Shown here: positions 1-5,787 of the stretch, piece after piece
Layout: every line of letters begins with the position of its first letter
Numbering within the stretch: the stretch's first letter is position 1
DNA from: an uncultured Chloroflexaceae bacterium
GTDB lineage: Bacteria > Chloroflexota > Chloroflexia > Chloroflexales > Chloroflexaceae
Reading direction: 5' to 3'
Assembly: GCA_937141995.1 (NCBI GenBank)
Contig: CAKZQX010000433.1
Location: 1 to 6,030 of the forward strand
DNA: 6,030 nucleotides
Made by a program: the position numbers and the translations under genes
Notes under the pieces: model-generated
Told to the model about the DNA's origin: nothing
The model's database searches: none
What the model saw: only the letters and a program-made list of their open reading frames with translations

Positions 1-447
1 GGGTTGAAACGGCAGATCTATCAGGATACCTTTCGCACGCCGGAATATTTCTGGTTTCATCCGGATACCCTGGAGTTCAAGGGATTGTACCTGGTAAATG
101 GCGTATATCACGACATTACTCCGACGGAGCAGGGCTGGTTATGGAGTCAGCAGTTGGGGCTCTACCTGGGCATTCACGAACGCGTGTTGCGCTTCATCAC
201 CCCCGAGGGAACACTGGTGCTACGCGGTGATGAGCAGGAGCGCCGGCGGGCCGAACAGGAGCGCCGGCGCGCCGAACACGAACACCAGCGCGCCGAACAC
301 GAACACCAGCGCGCCGAACAGGAGCGCCGGCGCGCCGAACACGAACACCAACGTGCTGAACAGGCAGAACAGGAGCTTGCACGGCTACAGGCGCAACTGC
401 GGACAATGGGGATTGATCCGGCGCATTCTGATCAGTCGGAAGTTTAA
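1..447 (+). CDS. Uma2-family (DUF820) protein, 5'-truncated, with heptad-repeat tail
   Basis: The frame is open from base 1 to the TAA at 445-447, so the true start lies before the window; the TTG at base 4 is read as an internal Leu. The visible part begins near the end of the Uma2 fold (KRQIYQ, then a PEYFWFHPDTLEF strand and GWLWSQQLGLYLGI), a pattern I recognise from the C-terminal half of Uma2/DUF820 proteins. That family has a PD-(D/E)XK nuclease-like fold, is widespread in Cyanobacteria and Chloroflexota, and has no well-established role. The presumed catalytic acidic residues would be upstream and cannot be checked. After the domain comes a very charged helix of six 7-residue repeats (EQERRRA or EHEHQRA types), then EQAEQELARLQAQL and a short tail ending in DQSEV. 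This should form a coiled coil or a single charged helix. A hairpin follows 27 bp after the stop. Family call fairly sure, function unknown. Confidence 0.8.
   Translation, partial: GLKRQIYQDTFRTPEYFWFHPDTLEFKGLYLVNGVYHDITPTEQGWLWSQQLGLYLGIHERVLRFITPEGTLVLRGDEQERRRAEQERRRAEHEHQRAEHEHQRAEQERRRAEHEHQRAEQAEQELARLQAQLRTMGIDPAHSDQSEV
232..357 (+). repeat. 21-bp in-frame tandem repeat, six copies
   Basis: Six consecutive 21-bp units begin at 232, 253, 274, 295, 316 and 337, in register with the reading frame. Two unit types alternate: gagcaggagcgccggcg-like (EQERRRA) in copies 1, 2 and 5, and gaacacgaacaccagcg-like (EHEHQRA) in copies 3, 4 and 6. Copies 3 and 4 are identical at the DNA level, which points to recent unit duplication. 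Because units are 21 bp, copy-number change would lengthen or shorten the helix by two turns without a frameshift. There are no spacers, so this is not a CRISPR array. Confidence 0.9.
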
Positions 448-474
448 TCTTGCACCGCCAGGTTGATGAGTTGA

Positions 475-511
475 CAGGGATGGGCGGCAGCCATACTGCC
501 GCCCATCCCTG
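475..511. terminator. Perfect 16-bp hairpin between convergent genes
   Basis: Arms 475-490 and 496-511 are perfect reverse complements (16 bp, GC-rich) around a 5-base loop (ccata). The hairpin sits 27 bp after the Uma2-family stop and 37 bp beyond the stop of the converging S41 gene, the position expected of a bidirectional terminator. Neither side has a real T-run (the + side reads agctttgtg), so it is not a textbook intrinsic terminator. It could also protect the 3' ends of the mRNAs. The structure is certain; the role is inferred. Confidence 0.7.
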
Positions 512-516
512 AGCTT

Positions 517-539
517 TGTGCGGCAGCATGGTCCGCACA
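517..539. other. Small second hairpin, 7-bp stem
   Basis: The arms tgtgcgg (517-523) and ccgcaca (533-539) are exact reverse complements around a 9-base loop. It lies between the 16-bp hairpin and the end of the S41 gene, so an S41 transcript would meet this stem first. It may help the larger hairpin to end transcription or block 3' decay. There is no T-run beside it. It may equally be fortuitous. Confidence 0.4.
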
Positions 540-548
540 CCATATCTG

Positions 549-1973
549 CTACTCGGATGCTGTCTGATTGGCAGCCCCACGCATGCGGCGCAATTCTTCC
601 AGAGCGGCCTGGATCTGCGGATCGTCTATCGGATCAAACTCCCACCAGTCGGCCTCCACCACCCGATCCGGCTGCACACCGCTGCCCTCGATCAGGCGGC
701 CATCGGGCAACTGATACGTCAACTCCGCCAGCCAGAGCCGTGAGCCATCGAACAGATCCCGCCCGCGCAGATTTTCGGTGTTGCCGGCACTGGGCATACC
801 CACAATCCGTGCCCGGCCCGTCACCTGCATGCCGGCGGCAAACATCTCGGCGGCGCTCACGGTTTCGGGACCAGTGATAACCACGATGGGCACCCCAACC
901 AGTTGCGGCAACACTGCACCGGTGGGGATGGCAAGATTAGCACTGAAGTTTTGCCCGCTCTGGCTACCAATCAACCCACCATCGTTGAAAAGCGCCAGGA
1001 TATTCAGCAGCATATCAACCCGTCCACCGCTGTTGGCACGGACATCAATGATCAATCCGTCAAGCGATGTCTCTGCGGTCAACTGCTCCAGGCGAGTACG
1101 TACCCGCCGGGCCAGATTTTCGGCGTTGAAGGTATCCAGTCGCAGCAAACCCACCCGGGTTCCCGATAAGATCTGCGTTTCAACCTCAACAAATGCGTTG
1201 GTCTGGATTGTTCGCCGCATGACCGGCACGGTGCGGGGAATGCTCCCCGGAGATCGTATGGTCAGGTTTACCGTGGTACCCGGTGTGCCCCGGACAGCGC
1301 TGATCGGCCCACGCGGGCCAAAGGCGTCCGTATCAACAAAGGGAATGCCTTCAATCGCCAGAATGAGATCACGCGGTTGCAGCCCTGCCCGCGCTGCCGG
1401 CCCATCTGCGGCAACCTGAACGATCAGGCCACCCGCATCAACCGTACGTACCAGCGCGCCAATACCACCATAGTTGAGATCACCATTAAACCGGGCGGTT
1501 TCCGCCGCTACATCCTGGGGCGACTCAAACCGGGAATGATCATCATCCAGGCGCTCAATCATTTCGCGCAACAGGACATAAAATTCCGCCTCCGTCCCTG
1601 CGACGGCAACACGCGGCGCAAACTCAGCCCGCACATCCTCCCAGTCTACGCCGCCGTAATCGGCATAGACATAGTTATCGCGTACGAGTGTCCAGAGTTG
1701 GTCAAACAGATCAGCGCGCTGTTCGCTCGTGAGCGGTAACAGAGTCGGGGTCGGGCGCAACGGAACCAGGGTTGCCGTCGGACTGGATGTGACCGTCGGA
1801 CTGGATGTGACCGTCGGGCTGGATGTGACCGTCGGGCTGGCGGTTGGGCGGAGCGTTGGCGTCGGCGGGGGGGTCGGCGTGGCCTGTACCACAATCGACG
1901 GAACCGAAAAGCTACACGCAGCCGGCAGCAAAATACACAACAGGATCAGGATGAGTGAGCGATGGGCATGCAT
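549..1973 (-). CDS. Exported PDZ/S41-family protease-like protein (CtpA/Tsp type), Lys position altered
   Basis: 474 residues. The start at 1971-1973 gives a signal sequence: basic start, hydrophobic core at residues 7-16, then PAAC with Cys20 as a possible but imperfect lipobox. A Thr/Pro/Ser-rich linker spans about 31-80, with TVTSSP three times at 48-65. Next come a small helical domain (about 80-160), a PDZ domain (about 166-255, with AARAGLQPRDLILAIEG) and the S41 core (about 272-440). In the core, DGLIIDVRANSGG is the usual S41 strand and Gly-rich turn, and TVSAAE holds the expected nucleophile Ser373. The general-base Lys of C-terminal processing proteases (25 residues after the Ser in the E. 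coli and algal enzymes) would be residue 398, here Asn in VGMPSAGNTE. It may therefore use a different catalytic arrangement or be inactive. Likely anchored outside the cytoplasmic membrane. It is divergent from the aminotransferase gene. No strong Shine-Dalgarno is seen. Family sure, activity unsure. Confidence 0.9.
   Translation of the reverse strand: MHAHRSLILILLCILLPAACSFSVPSIVVQATPTPPPTPTLRPTASPTVTSSPTVTSSPTVTSSPTATLVPLRPTPTLLPLTSEQRADLFDQLWTLVRDNYVYADYGGVDWEDVRAEFAPRVAVAGTEAEFYVLLREMIERLDDDHSRFESPQDVAAETARFNGDLNYGGIGALVRTVDAGGLIVQVAADGPAARAGLQPRDLILAIEGIPFVDTDAFGPRGPISAVRGTPGTTVNLTIRSPGSIPRTVPVMRRTIQTNAFVEVETQILSGTRVGLLRLDTFNAENLARRVRTRLEQLTAETSLDGLIIDVRANSGGRVDMLLNILALFNDGGLIGSQSGQNFSANLAIPTGAVLPQLVGVPIVVITGPETVSAAEMFAAGMQVTGRARIVGMPSAGNTENLRGRDLFDGSRLWLAELTYQLPDGRLIEGSGVQPDRVVEADWWEFDPIDDPQIQAALEELRRMRGAANQTASE
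1775..1840 (-). repeat. 18-bp tandem repeat encoding the TVTSSP linker
   Basis: Three full 18-bp units (ccgtcggactggatgtga on the + strand, with one a/g change in the third) run from 1775 to 1828, followed by a partial fourth to 1840. On the coding strand they give TVTSSP three times, at residues 48-65 of the S41 protein. The unit is a multiple of three, so slippage would change linker length without breaking the frame. Confidence 0.85.
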
Positions 1974-2026
1974 AGTCAGTTCACCAGATTCATCAAGAGG
2001 ACAAAAGCAATCGCGCCTTTCTTTTG

Positions 2027-2033
2027 TATAATA
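2027..2033. promoter_or_regulatory. Overlapping divergent -10-like boxes
   Basis: In the 76-bp gap between two divergent genes, the + strand has a perfect TATAAT at 2027-2032. The - strand reads TATTAT at 2033-2028, preceded by TGG at 2036-2034, which is an extended -10 pattern. The surrounding gtataatac is nearly self-complementary, so one short element could serve both directions. No convincing -35 is visible at 16-18 bp on either side. If used, the + transcript would start about 10 bp before the ATG at 2050, and the - transcript would have a leader of about 50 bases. Based on consensus matching only. Confidence 0.35.
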
Positions 2034-2049
2034 CCATAGACGACACGCG

Positions 2050-3282
2050 ATGCCGGGTCAGCCGGAAACTTCTACTACAACCGATCACTATTTAAACACA
2101 CAGAATGTGCGGTTGGTTTCGAGACAAATAATGACACTACTCCCAGATATCCAGCTTACCCGCCGCCCGGGCATCATTGAGTTAGGTTGGGGCCATCCTG
2201 ACATGGCGCTACTACCGGGTGCGGCCCTGGCGCAGGCGGCAACGCTGGCCCTACAACATGATAGCGCCGCATTGGCCTATGGCGCTGAACAGGGGCCCGG
2301 CTGGCTGATTACCCAACTCTGTACCCGTTTTGAGCAGATGGAAGGCATCACCCCGCTTCCGGAACATCTTTGCATCACGGGGGGCATCTCGCAGGCGCTC
2401 GACATGCTCTGCACCCTGCTGACCCGCCCCGGCGATGTCATCCTGGTCGAGTCACCAAGCTACCATCTGGCCCCGCGCATCTTCCGCGACCATGGGCTAA
2501 CCCTGGCTCCCGTGCCCTGTGATGAACAGGGGATACGCCTGGATCTACTGGAGACATTGCATAAAACGCTCACGTTACAGGGACGGCAACCCCGACTGCT
2601 CTACACCGTTCCTACCTTTAACAACCCCACGGGCATCAGCCTGATTTCCGAGCGACGTAGCGCCCTGGTATCATTCGCGCAACATACCGGCCTGACAATC
2701 GTAGAGGACGACGCCTACCGCGAACTCTGGTTTGATGCGCCACCACCCACCCCATTGTACAATCTTACGCCCGCCGGGCCAGTGATACGTCTGGGTTCCT
2801 TCTCCAAAGTATTGGCCCCCGGTCTGCGACTGGGGTGGATGCTGGCGGCACCCGAAATTGTGCGCCAGTGTACCGGCAGCGGGTTGCTGGACAGTGGCGG
2901 CGGGATCAATCATTTTACAGCGCATGTGGTAGCGGCATTTCTCGCCGCGGGCATGCTCGAACCGCATAGTGCGTCCCTGCGCAGCAACTACCGCCGGCGC
3001 CGCGATCTCTTGCTGGGAGCGCTAGCCCGTTACCTGCCGAATACCTGTACCTGGATTCCGCCATTGGGCGGCTTCTTTGTCTGGCTGCGGCTGCCCCCGG
3101 CAGTGCATAGCGCCGCGCTCCTGCCGCAGGCCGAGGCTGCCGGTGTGGCCTACCTGCCCGGCGTGTACTGCTACACGGGGGGTGGCGGTGAAAACTACCT
3201 CCGCCTGGCATTTAGCCTGCTCTCTCCCGACGACCTGGAAGAAGGCGTGCGCCGCCTGGCAACGGTTCTTGCACATACGTGA
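2050..3282 (+). CDS. PLP-dependent aminotransferase, fold type I (class I/II, LysN/MocR-like)
   Basis: 410 residues from the ATG at 2050. The PLP site is complete: Tyr138 (SPSYH) near the ring, NNPTG with Asn192, DDAY with Asp221 for the pyridine nitrogen and Tyr223, SFSK with Lys253 as Schiff-base lysine, GLRLGW with Arg260 for the phosphate, and NYLRLAFS with Arg385 for the substrate carboxylate. The opening GIIELGWGHPDMALLP and the AYGAEQGPGWL region resemble stand-alone 2-aminoadipate/aromatic-type transaminases and the catalytic half of MocR regulators. No GntR winged-helix domain is attached, so I read it as a cytoplasmic enzyme of unknown amino-acid specificity. The start is uncertain: residues 1-27 use less GC-ending codons than the body, and Met28 at 2131 (or GTG at 2107) would also give a normal family N-terminus. 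None of these starts has a clear ribosome site. A hairpin terminator starts 3 bp after the stop. Confidence 0.92.
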   Translation: MPGQPETSTTTDHYLNTQNVRLVSRQIMTLLPDIQLTRRPGIIELGWGHPDMALLPGAALAQAATLALQHDSAALAYGAEQGPGWLITQLCTRFEQMEGITPLPEHLCITGGISQALDMLCTLLTRPGDVILVESPSYHLAPRIFRDHGLTLAPVPCDEQGIRLDLLETLHKTLTLQGRQPRLLYTVPTFNNPTGISLISERRSALVSFAQHTGLTIVEDDAYRELWFDAPPPTPLYNLTPAGPVIRLGSFSKVLAPGLRLGWMLAAPEIVRQCTGSGLLDSGGGINHFTAHVVAAFLAAGMLEPHSASLRSNYRRRRDLLLGALARYLPNTCTWIPPLGGFFVWLRLPPAVHSAALLPQAEAAGVAYLPGVYCYTGGGGENYLRLAFSLLSPDDLEEGVRRLATVLAHT

Positions 3283-3284
3283 CC

Positions 3285-3319
3285 GGGCGGATAGGGGCTT
3301 TTTTCTTCCCTACCCGCCC
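3285..3319. terminator. Hairpin terminator between convergent genes
   Basis: Arms 3285-3296 (gggcggataggg) and 3308-3319 (ccctacccgccc) pair over 12 positions with a single A/C mismatch, around an 11-base loop holding a run of six T (3299-3304). It starts 3 bp after the aminotransferase stop and ends 7 bp beyond the stop of the converging PNP gene. The T-run is in the loop and not after the stem, so the element fits a bidirectional transcript barrier better than a classical one-way terminator. Confidence 0.7.
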
Positions 3320-3326
3320 TACGGGA

Positions 3327-4145
3327 TCACATCCGCTCAAGGATGCCCTGGATCAGCGCGGCAAATTTCGGCTTTGCCTGCCGGCCCACTTCCAGCACCT
3401 CTGCATGGCTAGCAGGGGGCGCATCCGGCAGGGCCAGGTTGGTGATTAATGAAAAGCCCAGAATGCGCATCCCGGCCTGGCGCGCGACCACTACCTCCGG
3501 AGCGGTAGACATACCCACCGCATCAGCGCCCCAGGCGCGCAGCATGCGCATCTCGGCGGCACTCTCGAAGTGCGGTCCACTTAACATGAGATACACACCC
3601 TCGCGTAGCGTCAACCCTTGAGCGGTAGCAACCGCGCGGGCCGGCGGCACCAGATCATTCATAAACGCGCCCAGCATCGCCGGGAAGCGCGGCCCCAGCC
3701 GCTCGTCATGCTCGCCGCGCAAGGGGTGAAATCCGGCCATCCCGGGCAGGAAGATCTGATCGACGATACGCATGATATCGCCCGCCTGCCAGTCGTCACG
3801 CAGACCACCCGCCGCATTGGTGACAATCAATGTATCGCAGCCCAACGCACGCAGCACCCGCACCGGGAAGGTGATCTGCTGCATACTATAGCCTTCGTAG
3901 AAGTGGAAGCGGCCCCGCAGCACAGCCACCGGCTGCCCACCCAGTATCCCCAGCGCCAGTTCCCCCCGATGACCGGCAATGGTGGGAACGGCAAAGCCGG
4001 GAATATCGCCATAGGGCACCACGGATGCCTGCGATAGTTCATCCGCCAACGATCCGAGACCCGATCCCAGGATCAACCCGACACGCGGCGTCATGCCGGC
4101 CCGGTCAGCAATGATGGTACGTGCAGTTTCGATCTGTTCAATCAT
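3327..4145 (-). CDS. punA: Purine-nucleoside phosphorylase, class I trimeric type
   Basis: 272 residues, close to the usual length for the trimeric PNP family. It would split (deoxy)inosine and (deoxy)guanosine with phosphate to free base and (deoxy)ribose-1-phosphate in the cytoplasm, for purine salvage. Residues matching the human enzyme are all in place: Ser28 in GSGLG, His59 in AGHRGE, then Arg79, His81 and Tyr83 in GRFHFYEG for phosphate and sugar; NAAGG at 110-114; Glu194 in GPHFE, Met212 in VGMST, Asn236 in SLITN and His247 for the nucleoside. Glu194 with Asn236 predicts 6-oxopurine preference, not adenosine. The ATG at 4143-4145 gives the family's normal N-terminus (helix, then VGLILGSGLG). 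There is no Shine-Dalgarno before it: the bases just upstream are taattatt, and beyond them lies the heptamer array. It is the last of the minus-strand gene run. Family sure; the symbol follows common usage for this class. Confidence 0.95.
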   Translation of the reverse strand: MIEQIETARTIIADRAGMTPRVGLILGSGLGSLADELSQASVVPYGDIPGFAVPTIAGHRGELALGILGGQPVAVLRGRFHFYEGYSMQQITFPVRVLRALGCDTLIVTNAAGGLRDDWQAGDIMRIVDQIFLPGMAGFHPLRGEHDERLGPRFPAMLGAFMNDLVPPARAVATAQGLTLREGVYLMLSGPHFESAAEMRMLRAWGADAVGMSTAPEVVVARQAGMRILGFSLITNLALPDAPPASHAEVLEVGRQAKPKFAALIQGILERM

Positions 4146-4150
4146 AATAA

Positions 4151-4236
4151 TTAGGGGTTAACGGTTAGGGGTTAACCGTTAACCGTTAAAACTCAGATAA
4201 ACCCCTAACCCCTAACCGTTAACCCGTAACCCCTAA
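4151..4236. repeat. Telomere-like heptamer array forming an inverted repeat
   Basis: This fills most of the 100-bp gap between the PH/SHOCT and PNP genes. The left half is six 7-bp units in strict register from 4151: ttagggg, ttaacgg, ttagggg, ttaaccg, ttaaccg, ttaaaac. The right half is five units from 4202 in the complementary sense: cccctaa twice, ccgttaa, cccgtaa, cccctaa. Bases 4155-4174 and 4206-4225 are a perfect 20-bp inverted repeat, 31 bases apart. Within the left half, 4156-4167 and 4173-4184 form a second perfect 12-bp stem with a 5-base loop, which excludes the first. On the minus (transcribed-sense) strand the right half carries four G-runs. It resembles dispersed heptamer repeats known from some filamentous bacteria; its role here is unknown. 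Confidence 0.9.
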
Positions 4237-4245
4237 CCATTACTA

Positions 4246-4932
4246 CTAAATCCGGTTCAACAACTCACGTTTCTTCGCCTCAAACTCATCGCTGGAGAGA
4301 ATACCCCGGTCACGCAGGGCCGCCAGTTCTGCCAGCGTATGCTGAATATCCGCCTGACCCTGCCCAAGATGATCAGGCATGAATGAGGTACCACGCGATT
4401 CACCATACCGATAGCCGCGCTCGTGATTGTACTTGGCCTCCAGCATAACCCGCTTAAAGGTAAGCGGCTCAGCGATACGGTCCATCACATTGGCCGACTC
4501 CTCAGAGGCAGTCAGGATCTCCACGGTTCCAAAATTAAACATGCGCCCCACCAGGCTCTGCTTGAGCTGAATATCGTTAATCTTGCTCAGCGACGAGTCG
4601 ATGACCCGCTTGCTCAAAATGCCGCGCACCTGGATCACCCGCCGATCCGTCACGACATACTGCTCGGTATTCCAGCGCAGAAAATCCAGCAAGCCGCTGA
4701 TCAACACAAACAGACTAAGAATGGCACAGGCCAGCGGTACAAACGTGCTGGCGGGCATATTTGCCACTATCGGCCCCGGTCTAAAGGCGCGATTGGACAC
4801 AACGGCTGCGGCGATCAGCAGGCCAATCACAACCGACTCCATCAGGACATGACCAATCAGGACAAACACATGCTGCCGTGCCACAGATAGAATTTGTTCG
4901 CCGCGCCCGAGCAGTTCGTCAATGTAAGCCAT
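4246..4932 (-). CDS. Two-TM bacterial PH-domain (YdbS/DUF304-like) protein with SHOCT tail
   Basis: 228 residues. Two hydrophobic spans (about 22-45 and 64-85) form a membrane hairpin. After it comes a bacterial PH-like domain (about 89-165) with the typical opening QYVVTDRRVIQVRGIL and the following SSLSKINDIQLKQSLVGRMFNFGTVEI. A linker (about 166-195) leads to a SHOCT motif at 196-228 (IQHTLAELAALRDRGILSSDEFEAKKRELL), a short helical tail thought to mediate oligomerisation or anchoring. The protein is predicted to sit in the cytoplasmic membrane; no enzymatic activity is known for the family and none is visible here. The start is well supported: AAGGAG lies 7 bases before the ATG. It follows recO by 52 bp on the same strand and probably shares its transcript, but nothing ties it to DNA repair. 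Domain calls fairly sure, function unknown. Confidence 0.88.
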   Translation of the reverse strand: MAYIDELLGRGEQILSVARQHVFVLIGHVLMESVVIGLLIAAAVVSNRAFRPGPIVANMPASTFVPLACAILSLFVLISGLLDFLRWNTEQYVVTDRRVIQVRGILSKRVIDSSLSKINDIQLKQSLVGRMFNFGTVEILTASEESANVMDRIAEPLTFKRVMLEAKYNHERGYRYGESRGTSFMPDHLGQGQADIQHTLAELAALRDRGILSSDEFEAKKRELLNRI

Positions 4933-4934
4933 GA

Positions 4935-4948
4935 CGTAACTCCTTACG
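4935..4948 (-). promoter_or_regulatory. Strong ribosome site displayed in a small hairpin loop
   Basis: On the minus strand AAGGAG (4945-4940) sits 7 bases before the ATG of the PH/SHOCT gene, the only clear Shine-Dalgarno in the window. It is flanked by perfect 5-bp complementary arms (cgtaa at 4948-4944 and ttacg at 4939-4935) that leave GGAG as a 4-base loop. A G-U pair could extend the stem by one. The ribosome site decides the start; any regulatory effect of the small stem is speculative. Confidence 0.6.
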
Positions 4949-4984
4949 CTTGCCGTTTCACGGTAGACGCGTCATATTTCAGGT

Positions 4985-5746
4985 TCATGGTTCCGTTTCG
5001 TGTCTGATATAGTCCAGAAAAGCCACCGATTTTAACTCACGCTCGAGCAGACGCCGTAGATAGGTCCGTAACATCTGTTCAACCTCGATACACACAGCCG
5101 CCGAGAGCTGCATCCGCTCGACGGCAGCGAGTGGCTGCGACTGCAGATAGCGCAGCAATTTGAAGGCATTTAAACTCATTGGCAGCGCCGTACGGTCAGC
5201 CGCCACATCACAGGCGCAGAGCACCCCGCCCAGCGCCGGGCTAAAATGATCAGCCTGCTCGGTCAGCACCTCCTGACAGACGGCACAACGATGCAGATGA
5301 GGCCGATAGCCGACGTTGTGCAGGAGCCGTAGTTCGTATGCACGGAGAACCAGGTCCGGGTTCGTGGTTGTATCCAGGGCCGTAAATGTTTGCACCAGCA
5401 GCCGAAATAATGCGCGGTTTTCTTCCTCTTCCTGGATAAATTTATCGTATAATTCCGCCGCGTAGTAGGCCAGGCTCAGACGTGAAAGATCGGAACGAAG
5501 GGCAGGAAAGCTATGCAACACCTGGCTCTGCGTTATAATATCCAGATTGCGCCCAATGGCCAGCAGCATATTAGCATGGGTAAAAAGCTCAATATGACCG
5601 GCAAGGCGACTACTGGTTTTACGCGCACCTTTCGCAACCACCCGCCGTTTTCCGGCCGGGGAAGCCAGCAGCAGCAACCGATCCGCTTCGCTAAAATCTT
5701 GCCGACGCAGGATCAGCGCCTCAGTTCTGTAAACGCGCTCACGCAT
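4985..5746 (-). CDS. recO: DNA repair protein RecO
   Basis: 253 residues, normal RecO length. RecO works with RecR (and RecF) to displace SSB, load RecA on gapped DNA and anneal strands. The N-terminal OB fold (about 1-80) is recognisable from YRTEALILRRQDFSEADRLLLLASPAGKRRVVAKGARK, with many basic residues for DNA binding, followed by LAGHIELFTHANMLLAIGRNLDIITQ. The rest is helical (about 85-250) with a cysteine zinc site: Cys154/Cys157 (CAVC) and Cys177/Cys179 (CAC) after the FSPALGGVLC turn. The second pair is CxC, whereas CxxC is usual in zinc-bearing RecO proteins, so metal binding is likely but not certain. The ATG at 5744-5746 is the natural start, since a TGA closes the frame 18 bases upstream; it has no good Shine-Dalgarno. 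It lies 41 bp after the upstream gene, on the same strand, consistent with an operon. Confidence 0.95.
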   Translation of the reverse strand: MRERVYRTEALILRRQDFSEADRLLLLASPAGKRRVVAKGARKTSSRLAGHIELFTHANMLLAIGRNLDIITQSQVLHSFPALRSDLSRLSLAYYAAELYDKFIQEEEENRALFRLLVQTFTALDTTTNPDLVLRAYELRLLHNVGYRPHLHRCAVCQEVLTEQADHFSPALGGVLCACDVAADRTALPMSLNAFKLLRYLQSQPLAAVERMQLSAAVCIEVEQMLRTYLRRLLERELKSVAFLDYIRHETEP

Positions 5747-5787
5747 AGCTTTGACACAGGGTCATATACATGTTTGTCATTTGTCGC

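Noticed and set aside
4..6. TTG as the start of the Uma2-family gene
   Set aside because: The frame stays open to base 1, and the visible sequence starts in the middle of the Uma2 fold, so the gene begins upstream.
232..357. Possible CRISPR array
   Set aside because: Units are contiguous, in frame, 21 bp long and have no spacers; they encode a heptad helix.
197..580. Minus-strand frame with Arg/Ala/Val-rich repeats
   Set aside because: It is the antisense reading of the Uma2 heptad repeats and runs across the intergenic hairpin into the end of the S41 gene; no family signal or ribosome site.
778..1419. 213-codon plus-strand frame inside the S41 gene
   Set aside because: Opposite-strand shadow of a gene with clear PDZ and S41 motifs; its protein resembles nothing and is low in plausible structure.
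3022..3276. Minus-strand frames within the aminotransferase gene
   Set aside because: The plus-strand frame holds a complete set of PLP-enzyme residues over its length; the antisense frames have no motif.
4151..4236. True telomere or chromosome end
   Set aside because: Both flanks continue into intact genes, the units are mixed and the array is under 100 bp, so it is an internal repeat.
4246..5746. PH/SHOCT gene plus recO as a new defence or repair module
   Set aside because: Only adjacency supports it. Both are common families, and no nuclease, helicase or sensor partner is present.
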